Part shown: positions 1-10,190 of the stretch, in pieces
Numbering within the stretch: the first letter of the stretch is position 1
How the letters are laid out: the number at the start of each line of letters is the position of its first letter
DNA from: Erythrobasidium yunnanense
Taxonomy: Eukaryota; Basidiomycota; Cystobasidiomycetes; Erythrobasidiales; Erythrobasidiaceae
DNA length: 64,000 nt
Assembly (NCBI GenBank): GCA_001600175.1
Contig: BCJC01000007.1
Span: 1,140,115-1,204,114, forward strand
Direction: 5' to 3'
The notes under the pieces: generated by a model
What the model was told of the DNA's origin: nothing
The model's database searches: none
Seen by the model: the letters and a program-made list of their open reading frames with translations, nothing else
Translations under genes and position numbers: made by a program

Positions 1-64
1 CAAACAGCTTTACGAGATCCTCGCAGGCATCCAGGAAAGCGGGCGTGTCTACACCGGCGTCTGA
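1..64 (+). CDS. 3' end of an unidentified gene (partial)
   Basis: Reading from base 2, an open frame gives about twenty residues ending in ...GRVYTGV and stops with TGA at 62-64. The stretch has the mixed hydrophobic and charged make-up of a real C-terminus, and the following 300 bases hold no coding signal, so I read it as the last exon of a plus-strand gene that enters from upstream. The piece is too short to assign a family. It could also be a chance open frame. Confidence 0.35.
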   Translation, partial: KQLYEILAGIQESGRVYTGV

Positions 65-362
65 GATGGGTACATCTTGGAAGGGCTGCGTATGGATTGC
101 GCGGCAGGATTTCAGAGGAAGTTCATCGCGCACAGTGCCAGAGGAAGGGTCGCCGCGCGCTGTCCCTCAGCCAGGCCAGTCGACCTACGTGAGTGCAGAC
201 TTCGAAGTAAGGCTTCTGTGTAGTCGACATTGTATATGTGTATATGTGGTGTATAAGGCGACCTTTAAATCTGATTTCAAGACTTTGGCTTGAATCTGAC
301 CTTGAGCGTTGAAGCTGAGCCTTTCCTCTCATACAAACCTCCCTAAAGTCGAAGCAGTCAGG
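65..362. other. Intergenic space upstream of QCR9
   Basis: No coding potential seen. A TATATG-rich stretch at about 232-254, roughly 110-130 bases before the QCR9 start, could serve as a core promoter element. Nothing else recognisable. Confidence 0.4.
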
Positions 363-750
363 ATGGCCAACGCACTTGTAAGGGACAACAATTAAGAAGT
401 AACAGTAACAAGAATATAGCGATATCTAACACCACGGATTATCCCAGACCAACACGGTGGGCAACCTGTTCAAGCGAAACTCGGTCTACGTATCCACCAT
501 CTTTGTCGGGGCTTTCGCATTCGGGATCAGCTTCGACCTGCTCATGACCAAGTGGTGGGAGGTGTGTCTGCGGCGTTGAATATGATGGGTTGTATCGACC
601 AGAAAAGCTGAGAATTGGACGACCTTGCAGACCCACAACCGAGGCAAGCTATGGAAGGACATCCGGCACAAGGTGGGCAGTATCCTATACATACAGTATG
701 TATAGACAAAACTGACCTCGATGTCCTCGCAGTATGTGCAAGACAGCTAG
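363..750 (+). CDS. QCR9: Cytochrome b-c1 complex subunit 9 (complex III)
   Basis: Small accessory subunit of ubiquinol-cytochrome c reductase in the mitochondrial inner membrane, needed for stable assembly around the Rieske protein and cytochrome c1. Four exons (363-377, 448-561, 631-672, 733-750) join into 62 residues, close to yeast Qcr9 (66). Visible family marks are the N-terminal LFKRNSVYVSTIF start of the single membrane helix (about residues 13-36, with the GAFAFGISFD core) and the conserved NRGKLWKDI segment after it. All three introns are phase 0 with GT-AG ends. The first exon codes for only five residues, so the start rests on the single good ATG before that intron. The acidic tail of yeast Qcr9 is missing here; the protein ends shortly after the GKLWKDI block. 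Confidence 0.93.
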
Positions 751-1125
751 GAGCTTGAGGCTGCAAGAATGGACGACAGAGGCAGCAGTGAAGGAGTGAG
801 AGATCTAGATAGAGGAGAGACGCAAGCAGCAGGAGACTCGATAGGCTATGGATTTATGCCCAAACCAGACGCTACCGACAGCGGCTTTGTACCAACAATT
901 CTCGTTTCACCGCAAAAGACGTCCGTTTTATTGGCTGGTTCTGTGCGGACTTTCAAGGCGGCTGAATTGAACGTCAATGTCAAGATCAGATAGATACATT
1001 ACGGTTCTGCAGTTCAGACTGACTCCGCAGAAAGTCGACTCGAAATCACACCTTCGACTGCCGGCCTTGACTTGTGCCGTTCACATAGCTGCAATCGCGG
1101 CCGGCTAGCCTACTCTTCAGCCAGT

Positions 1126-1134
1126 ATATATAAC
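1126..1134 (+). promoter_or_regulatory. TATA box of the methyltransferase gene
   Basis: A perfect TATATATAA lies 61 bases before the ATG at 1195, inside the otherwise gene-free stretch 751-1194. Position and strength fit a core promoter for the downstream gene. In the rest of 751-1194 I see only what is probably the QCR9 3' region and promoter. Confidence 0.55.
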
Positions 1135-1194
1135 ATACAACAACGACCTGTCCTTTGCTTCTCACCTCCTGACTTTCTGAGAACTTGTTTGGCC

Positions 1195-2380
1195 ATGGAA
1201 GCCGTTACGAACGCCGGCAAGCGAGCTGTCAACGCATTTGCGACAAACACATTCTCAGTCTCAGGCGCGAGCGGACTTGTGAGGCTACATATACGCGACC
1301 AGCAACTAGCCGTGCTGAACTGGCTTCAAAGTATCATCGCGCAAGACCGACTTACCCCGCAGAAGCTGTTACAAAACTGCTCTCTGTGCTTCCTGACAGT
1401 TCAGACTGCGAGGTTGTAGAAGTGTAAGTTACGATTTCCATGACAGCCCTACGCGAGCAAGTCAATCCTGAAAGCTTGTATCGAATAGCGGAGCAGGCAC
1501 GGGCATCTTTACGCAATGTCTCGTCAATTCCCCAAACCTCAGCAGCAAAGTAGCAAGAATAACAGCTGTTGAACCGTCCTCCGGGATGCGAGAAGGCTTC
1601 AACAATGTCCCCTCCCTCCAGGTGCCCGAAGGCCAGAAACCTACTGTACGCGTAGTAGATGGGAGCTTTGCAGAGATACCCATGTCGGATGCGAGTGCCG
1701 ATATCATCGCCGGTGAGTCTTCACGCTTGCCGAGCCAGAACAAGTACCCATGCTGAACATGAGCTTGCTGCGGATAGGCGCACAATGCTTCCATTGGGCG
1801 CATCCAAACTATGAAGAGAGCATCAAAGAGTTCTCTCGTGTATTGAAGCCAGGCGGCACTCTTGCGTTCATCTGGAACCTGGAGGATCGGAAGACTGCCA
1901 GATGGGTGGGGAAGATCAGGGATGCCTATGAAGCGTACGAACAAGGAACACCTCAGTATCGTCTTGATTGGTGGAGGGCAGTGTATGAGACACAGACGTA
2001 TAAGGTCAGTCAGCGGTGTCACATTGGTATGCAAGTCAGCTGAATGCGTTTGTGATATGTAGAACGACTTCGAGCCATTCGAAAGACACGACTTCCGCGT
2101 CATTCATCCTACGACTGAACAAGGAGTCATCGACAGAGTCGTGTCAAAGAGCTATATTACTGCACAGACAGCCGAGGAACAAAAAAAGATAGGCGAGAAT
2201 GTCGTTGCTATCTTGAGGGAGGGTCAGGATAGGAAGTGGATAGATGAGAGTCAGGGTATCTTTGGTAAGTTGTAGTTACGCTTGATCAGATGTTGCGATA
2301 GTTCCGCTGACATGAGATATGTGCCACTCGCAGAATACCCTTACGAGACCAACTTGTATTTGATGAGGAAGAAAGCATAG
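1195..2380 (+). CDS. Class I SAM-dependent methyltransferase
   Basis: Six exons (1195-1278, 1332-1423, 1489-1712, 1778-2004, 2063-2264, 2334-2380) give 291 residues. The layout is that of the fungal Crg1/Tmt1-type small-molecule methyltransferases: an N-terminal YHRARPTYPAEAV block, SAM-binding motif I VVEVGAGTG (split by the second intron), an acidic VEPSSGM loop, the VVDGSFAEIP motif, AQCFHWAH and the VLKPGGTLAF post-motif strand. Family members methylate small carboxylates or toxins such as trans-aconitate or cantharidin; which substrate is used here cannot be read from sequence. The first intron (1279-1331) was set by frame continuity. The enzyme is probably cytosolic: no signal peptide is visible. 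Confidence 0.82.
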
Positions 2381-2656
2381 GAATATACTTAGTCGTGCAT
2401 GCATCTAATCATGTGTACATAGAGCTTGTATCGAAAGCTGGCCAATGGATTCTTTGTCGGCAGGAGACTGTCGTCCATAATAGCAGATCTTTGGCCAGAC
2501 TTTCGCATGAGCTGTAACTCAGAAAATGTAGCGAGCTCGTTCGCAGTTGTCGTTCCGTCTTGCCTTGCAGAATTTGACTTAAGCGAGCCAACGATAAACA
2601 GGGCGTTTTGCGCTCAGCGCGATAACCGATGTATCGTTGTTTCTTGGTGCTGCGCC

Positions 2657-5600
2657 ATGGACATGGTAGCAGGAAGTGCCTCGGAAAGTCATGATGGACC
2701 TGCTCAGTCGACCTCTGCGCTCCCTGCTGCTGCTGGAACTGGAAATCGAAAGAGAAAGAGCAGCACTGCCGGGGACGGCGACCGTATTTTCAAGTGCGAT
2801 TTCCAAGGCTGTACCAAATCGTTCGCAAGGAGTGACCACCTCTCGTATGCTGCTCCCTCTGCTGATGCGACATCCGCTGAGACTTATCCGAGCTGCGTAG
2901 AAGGCATAAACTGAACCGTCAGTCGCGGCCTCGACAGCGGGTGATCGATGACTGATGAACTAGACAGACGAGCCTGGACAGATCTTCAGATGCGACAGAT
3001 GTCCTCGAACGTTCGTACGGCGTGAGTGCGACACCATCCGAGGGGTCTGCTTCTATAGACAGCTATTCCTGTCTGACGCGATATCTCTTCGCATGGATAG
3101 CCGACCTGCTCAAGAGACATGCTGAGAGGCACGACAAACGCGAGCTCAATGGCCATGATCCTCAACCCAAGCCGGGACGAATCAAAGGAACGACCGTCAA
3201 GAAGAAGATTGCGCCAAAAGGCGTTGGGGATCAAGAGAATGGTGATACGTCCAAGCCGCCTACCCTGCACGATCCACTATCGCGCCGGCAGTCGATAGCC
3301 TCGACTTCACAGACCCTACCTCTGGATGACATCGTTTCGCACGATAAATATGATCACACTCGTGAGTCACAATCTGCTAGATGAGTTCGCAAGCTTATAC
3401 TGACTGTGTGTATAGGGTTATCGAGCCTACTTGCGCCTCAGGGTGCCCGCTCCCAAACGCCTACTTCCCCGGCCACGGCGTTACTGGATCTATACTCGCT
3501 CGGCAACCACCAGCAGAGTCATTATGCGAACAGATACCCAAACGGCGACAATCTCGCCTTTGCAGAGAATTCGGGCTATGCTAGCAGTGCGGTCGATCGC
3601 TTGCTCAGTGCCCCGACCGGTCCTAGCGAATTAGAGCAAGCCCTCCTGCAGGCCGGCCCTATCTCCTTCAATGATTCGGATATGGATAATTCTCTTCTGT
3701 CGAACTTGGATACCAGCTGGCTTTTCAACCAAGATAACTCCTTCAAAGAGCAATTTGCGATGATACACGAGCCGCAGCAAGCTCTGAACCGTATAAGACG
3801 CAATTCTCTGCCACATACATTCCGAAGTGGGAACATGAATCTGCCAGATCGGATCAAGAGCTTCGACGGGCTGGTCACTTCGCCTGAATCGCCAATCTCA
3901 CCGATGGCTCTGCTTCCGCAGCTCTGGATACCGCGTATAACTCCAGGAAGTCGCGCAGCTCTCATTGAGTACCTATCAGTGAGGCTTGTATGCTTACTAG
4001 CTTGTTCCTGTCCAGCCGTGCTGACACAGAAACATAGGCAATCCCGAACCTCGCTTCAAATCCTCTCTTCGATCAGTCACATCTAGATAATTACCTTGCC
4101 AGATTCTTCGAATGGGATTTCGGACATTATTCGCTCATTCATAGAGCTACATTCGAGTAAGGAAATTTTGAGCGCGAGTCTATGATTCTGTTTCTGATGG
4201 AAATCTCCGCTTGGGGCAGACCTGACAGGTCTAAGCCAACACTTCTAGCAGCTTTAGTCGTTATCGGATGCTACTATACAGACAATGAGGCTCATGAGCT
4301 ATCTGGCCACATCTATAAGATAGCCATGCAAACTTTTATCACGGTGAGTGCTTTGTTTGGCTGGTAAGCCTCGCCGCTGATGTATCGTGTTGCCAGTCGG
4401 CCGACTTTAGGTATGTCCTGACAGGTATGGTTATAGCTAGCCCTCATTGAGGTTGACTCCACAGGCCGCGAGCGGACATACAGACTATTCAAGCTTGTCT
4501 ACTTTTGAACCTATACGGAAAGACCATGTCCAATCTGGATTCGTTCGAAATGGTAGGTGTTTGAGCAGCTCTGTGCCTGCTATCGTCGCTGAACAGCCTC
4601 GCTAGGCACACATACTATACCCATCTTTTATAACCCTATGCAAACGGAGTGCTGTTTTCAGTAATTATGTTCCCACCGGTAAAGCATTAACGTCGAGAAA
4701 AATCAAGACCGACAGGCCGCTGACCTACCCACAGTGCCTGATGATGCAGACTTGCAGACGCGATGGCTAGCCTGGCGGGATGCAGAAGCTTTCCGAAGGT
4801 ATGTACACTCATAACAATACGAAAAAACTAGAAGACTGATTCTGGAGCCACAATTGCAGAGCGGCCTTCATGGCTTTCCAATTTGACAGTAGGTTGCTCG
4901 TAGACCAAGGTCCCACAGACGTCTGAGCGGTCCTTCCAGTTGTCTGCTCCACTCTTTTTCGACAGATTGCGACCTTATCTGCCTTCCAGATCGACCTCAC
5001 CCTGCCATCCAACGAAAATGAATGGCATGCAGGCAGCGGATCTGAGTGGCATCGGCTTTACTCTACAGCCCCTCGACCACCCTACTTCTTGCCTACCATC
5101 AAAGCTTTCCTCATGCCTGGTCTGAGTAACCCGGACATAAGTCCTCTCGCTAGGGTAATCTGCTTGCATGGTTTGATCTCCGTAGCGTCCGACATGCAAT
5201 GGAGAGAGAACTTCCTGCTCGGGCTGTCGACTCATCCAGATGGGCTTGTCAAAGAATGGAGGTTGACCTTGGTCAGTGATGTCGAAACGAGTGCGACGAA
5301 AAGTAAGCTGACTACACGAACGCAGTCTTCAGCGTACAACTGCTGGAAGACCCGGCTGGATATCGCCTTGAAGAGCGCTCCAGCTACTTTCGGCGCACAG
5401 CTTCTGAGGAACTCCATCAACCTGTATGCAATGGCGCATATTACCCTCTCTATCGATGTTCAGGACTTGCAAGTTTTCGCCGGCGAGCTAATACATTCGG
5501 GCACCCAGATCGTAAGTCCAGCTTAACTTGAACTTGCAGAATCTAGACTCATCGATACAACCAATAGACACCGTATGAGTTGGAAGCCGCACGGCGTCGC

Positions 5601-6123
5601 ATCATCAGCTGGAGCGGAACGTCTGGCAAGGAGGCGGCCTGGCATTCTTCGCATTTCTTGCGATCTGGCTTGCTGCACCGACAACCTATCAAGGATGGCG
5701 TTGTCAGGCAGTCTTATCAAGACTGGTGCCTTTACATCGCCGCTCTCTGCTTGTATGCCTACAGCACTACAGCCAGTCTGACAAAAGGCGCGACCCGTCC
5801 TGGCGAAGACGAGATGCCGCAAGAATGGGTAACATATCTCGATGAGGTACGTGACGCAAGTATTATCTGATGTAAAGTATGTAAGCTGACTGTGACGGCA
5901 GATCTGTGCATCTACACCGAATGTGATTGGGCCTGCCAACTATCAGAGCAGTCTCGAAGTCTGCGATACTGTTATGCAGATACTTCAGGAGGACAGACGC
6001 TGGGAATTGGGTGAGTGCAATATGCCGATTTACTTTCGTATACGTCAAGCTGAAGCCACACGAATCTCAGCTCAACAAGCAGCTGAGCGGCTGTCTCAAT
6101 TAGTCGGCACAGACGAGGACTGA
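2657..6123 (+). CDS. C2H2 zinc-finger transcription factor with fungal-specific middle homology domain
   Basis: I place 17 exons, from ATG 2657 to TGA 6121-6123, giving about 847 residues. Near the N-terminus two C2H2 fingers follow a basic RKRKSS patch: CDFQGCTKSFARSDHLSRHKLNH and CDRCPRTFVRR.DLLKRHAERH, each cut by short introns (exon 2 is only 17 nt, 2901-2917). A long serine/asparagine/glutamine-rich linker follows. The C-terminal half is the fungal_trans helical domain, recognisable from HLDNYLARFFEWDF, LLAALVVIGCYY, the RRAAFMAFQFD block and LEAARRRIISW. Exon 8 is only 14 nt (4397-4410). C2H2 plus fungal_trans proteins (Klf1/Adr1-like) are nuclear regulators of carbon use, stress or quiescence; the targets here are unknown. 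The ATG chosen is the last one upstream of the fingers, after in-frame sequence with no ATG support, so a further 5' exon is possible. Confidence 0.85.
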
Positions 6124-6260
6124 GAATGATCAGTTTATACGATACGTACACTGTCGTTGTACAGTTTGAAATGCCTATGCTCTTCCCCTATGCGCTGCGG
6201 CTTCACGTGCCGCGAGCAGAGTCTTCCTTGAATTTTCACCGGATCTCAACTATTGAAGGC

Positions 6261-6278
6261 CTTTCCCTTTCTCTCTCC
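6261..6278 (+). promoter_or_regulatory. Pyrimidine-rich promoter tract upstream of eEF3
   Basis: An unbroken C/T run sits about 115-130 bases before the eEF3 ATG in the 269-base gap after the transcription factor. CT blocks of this kind are common just upstream of the start site of strongly transcribed fungal genes such as translation factors. Function is inferred from position only. Confidence 0.45.
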
Positions 6279-6392
6279 AAGTCGCGTTTCTAGCGATTCT
6301 GTTCTACCACTTCCCATCTGCCTGACTGCTTGGATCGGCGCATCTTGCAAGCGAAACTCGATACTCTTTTTGGTTGAAAACGTTGGCAGCAC

Positions 6393-9300
6393 ATGTCGCC
6401 TGTCGCGGTCAACACAACTGGCGCAATGAACGGCTCCCTTCCAGCTACCGCAATCCTTCAGAAGCTATACAGCGCGCCTGATGCTGTAGCCTGCTCCTCT
6501 GCAGCTGCTGAGCTCGCCGAGTATGTTCAGCAGCATGGCCTGCGATCGCTTGAAGAAGCAGAAATTTCCGCCGACCTTATTCGAGCTTCCAAGAATGCAA
6601 AGAGTGGTTACGAGCGTGAGGGCTCTATGGTAGCCCTTGAAGAGCTCTTCAGGCGGGTCGGAGGCGCTAAAGGTGCAGAACCTTACTTCCTCGCATTCCT
6701 CCCTACCATCTTGGAGCGGTACGCCGAGCAGGGAAAGGCAGAAGTTGTCAAAGATGCAGCAGCAAAAGCTGGAAAGCAGCTCGTCCAGCTTCCCCCGGCC
6801 GAGTATGCCCCTAAATTTATCGATGCACTTTTCGAGGGCATGGAACAACCTACTGTGAAATGGAGAACCAAGGTTGGAGCATTAGAGCTTCTCAGCAAGT
6901 TCCCTGCGACAGCAAAAGACGTTGTCGCCGATAGACTAGGCGAATACATCCCGCGCCTCGAACAGCAAATGCGAGACTCGAAGTCTGATGTGAGCGCCAA
7001 TGATGCTCCCTCTGGTTCGCATACAGTGACTGAATGGTTATGATTTATGCAGGTCTCAACCGCCGCCATCAAGTGCGCCGAAAAATTCTGCTCCGTTATG
7101 ACAAATCCGGATGTCATTCCCTTCGTTCCTCTACTTGTCCAATGCATGGCCCGACCTGATCAGCTAGCCGAAGGTGTCAAGAAGCTGTCCGCGAACGTCT
7201 GGGTTCGCGACGTCGATAGACCAACTTTGGCCGTCCTTGTTCCTTTGCTGGCCCGCGCACTCAGCGAGCGTTCTACTACAGTGCAGCGACAGAGCGTCAT
7301 CCTCATCTCCAACCTTTTCAAGCTGGTTCGATCCGCCGAGCTGGCCGCCCAGTATGCTCCTCTCCTCCTACCTGGTGTAACGAGAATCGCAGAAGGTGCC
7401 GCGTTCCCAGAAATTCGAGCTTTTGCTACCGAAGCCAAGCAATCTTGCGAAAACTCGATGGAAGGCGCAGAGAAGGAGCTTGCCAAAGAAGGAGAGGTCG
7501 CCCAAGCTGGCGCTCACGACGAAGAGCTAGCTCTAGCAGAGCTTAGCAAGCTCACTGCCAAGATGAACGGCGGTGTCCAGCCAGATGCTTTTATGCAGGT
7601 GTCACTTCGATACGTATCCTACGCTATCGCAGCACTGGTCAAGAAGCGCGACTTTGACGAGCCTACATGGCAGAAGACCTATGTCGGCCCTTACCTGGCC
7701 AGATTCTTGGATGAGGCGTCCGCGCAAGGCGTCGTCAAGGAGACTCTCCGACACTGGCTAGACGTAGACCGACAGCGCTTCGCTCGTGATGCAGACGAGG
7801 AGGATGACGGAGAGGGAGAGCTCATTACCAACCTCGAATTCTCTTTGGCTTACGGAGGTCTCCTGCTGCTCAACAATACTATTCTCAAACTTCGTCGTGG
7901 ACACCGTTATGGTGTCTGTGGTGCGAACGGTGCCGGTAAATCAACGCTCTTGAAGGCTATCAACCGTCATCAAATCGAGAACTGGCCGGAGAACCTTACT
8001 ACCTTCTACGTTGAGCACGACATCGATGGTGCAGAGGATGACAGCACCTGCATTGGCTTCTTGAACAAAGACAGCCACATTAAAGCAGCCGGCGCCACAC
8101 CCGAGAAGGTTCAGCAGATTCTCGCTGAGTGCGGCTTCGACGAGGCCCGACAGCAAACACCTGTTACTGCTCTATCTGGAGGATGGAAGATGCGCCTCGC
8201 TCTCGCGCGTGCCATCATTTGCAGAGCCGACTTGCTCCTCCTGGACGAACCTACCAATCACTTGGACACCATGTCTATCGCCTGGCTCGAAGGCTACCTC
8301 ACTGCTCAGAAGGATGTCACTGTCCTTGTCGTGTCGCACGACAGTGGCTTCCTCGACAACATCTGTACCGACATTATGCACTACGAGAAGAAGCGCCTCG
8401 TGTACTACCGAGGCAACCTCGCCAAATTTGTTGAGAAACACCCTGCCGCCAAGTCCTACTACACTCTCTCCGCTTCTGTCGTTTCCTTCAGCTTTCCTCC
8501 CCCTGGTCTTCTTATGGGTGTGCGATCCCAGACTCGTGCCATCCTGAAGATGACAAACTGCACATTCACCTATCCCAACGCCCCTAAGCCATCTTTGTAT
8601 GATGCTACATGCGCTATTACGCTTTCATCCCGAGTCGGTGTCGTCGGTCCCGTAAGTTCGCCCTGATGTTTCGCAATCCGCTTTGTACTGACTTTCAGTT
8701 TAGAACGGTGCCGGTAAATCCACTCTCATTAAGCTTCTCACTGGTGATACTGTCCCGGATACTGGCAAAGTAGAGAAGCACCCCAACTTGCGTGTCGCCT
8801 ATGTCGCGCAACATGCCTTCGCACATCTAGAGCAGCATCTCGAGGAGACTGCTTGTCAGTACATCCAATGGAGATACCAAGACGGACACGATAGAGAGAT
8901 CACCCAGAAGGCTACGCGTGTCCTTAGCGAAGCCGACAAGAAGTTGCTCGAGACACCCATCGAGGCTAAGACTGGCGAGAAGCGCTATGTCGAGCAGCTC
9001 ATCGGACGCCAGAAGTTGAAGAAGTCCTTCTCGTATGAAGTCAAGTGGCGGAACATGGAGCACAAGCACAATGTCTGGGTTCCGAGGGAGCGTCTTATTG
9101 AGCTCGGTTTCTCCAAGCTAGTCCAACAGTTTGATGATTTCGAAGCTTCAAGAGAAGGTTCTGGATCTCGCGAGCTGTCTCTCAAGCTTGTTAGAGAAGC
9201 TCTTACCGACTTGGGTCTTGACGGAGACATTGCCCAGTACAACGAAATCAAGGGTCTTTCCGGAGGACAAAAGGTCAAGGTCGTCTTGGCTGCAGCACTA

Positions 9301-9900
9301 TGGGCCAAGCCTCAAGTACTCATCCTCGATGAGCCTACCAATTTCTTGGGTGAGTGGTATTCTGCGCTATCGGGGCCTCACTGATTACTCGTCTTATAGA
9401 TCGTGATGCTCTTGGAGGATTGGCAGTAGCCATCAGAAACTGGGGCGGTGCTTTTGTATGTATTTCGCACAACCAAGTGAGTTGTCCTTCTGCTATCGCC
9501 CAGCAAATTTGGCCTGACCAAATGGCCCTAGGAATTCGTTGGCGCTCTCTGCCCGGAGATCTGGAATGTAGACGCTGGTCGTCTAACTCATAAGGGCAAG
9601 GCTGCCATTGTCGACGATGCTTTCGAAGAGAAGCCTGGCTCTCGCGCCGCTAGTCGATTGGCCAGCCGCAACGCTAGTAACACTAACAGTCCAGCTGGAA
9701 GCACACCCGGCTCTGCTGCGAACTCTGGCGATGAGCGCGAGCTTGGTGCTGATGGCCTGCCGATCCCAATCGTCAAGAAGAAGAAGATGACTCGCAAGCA
9801 GCTCAAGGAGAGGGAGGAGAGGCGCCGGTTGCGTACAGTGCGCTTCCTCAGCAATAGTTTAAAAGGTGCCAAGCGAGAAAGCGACACGGAAAGTGATTAA
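6393..9900 (+). CDS. TEF3: Translation elongation factor 3 (eEF3), ABC-F ATPase
   Basis: Fungus-specific ribosome-bound ATPase that helps translocation and releases E-site tRNA. Five exons (6393-6989, 7053-8651, 8704-9349, 9400-9476, 9532-9900) give 1,095 residues (yeast: 1,044). Order seen: HEAT-repeat N-terminus, four-helix region, first ABC cassette (Walker A CGANGAGKST near residue 490, signature LSGGWKM, Walker B LLLLDEPTNHLD), second cassette (Walker A GPNGAGKST, interrupted by the second intron), the chromodomain insert around SYEVKWRN...VWVPRERL, signature LSGGQKVKVVLAAALW, Walker B VLILDEPTNFLD and switch histidine CISH, then a lysine/arginine-rich tail (KKKKMTRKQLKEREE) that touches the ribosome. 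Both ATPase sites look intact. The tail resembles the TRKQLK form of filamentous and basidiomycete eEF3. New1 is the only close alternative, but its N-terminal prion-like extension is absent. Confidence 0.96.
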
Positions 9901-10190
9901 GCGTCTTAAGGATGCGCCGAGTGGCAGAGCTTTGTGGCCGCTAAGGGCTCGCGGCAAGCTCGGGCGAGCTGGCACCGTGTATGACTATTGTGCAGTATGA
10001 AGTACATTCTCCAGCATTGTGTACATCTCTCATCTGCTTTAGACTCCTTAGATGGTTAGCGGTTCTTGTTGTTCAAAGGTTTTATTCGTTCATCGGTTCA
10101 AGCAAGGCCATAATATGATTATACTACTATGCTACTGAGACAACACAGAACAACGGAGTACCTATGCTGCGATGCTACCTTCGTATGAAC

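Noticed and set aside
769-993. 74-codon frame just after QCR9
   Set aside because: Composition is not protein-like, no splice context, position fits the QCR9 3' untranslated region.
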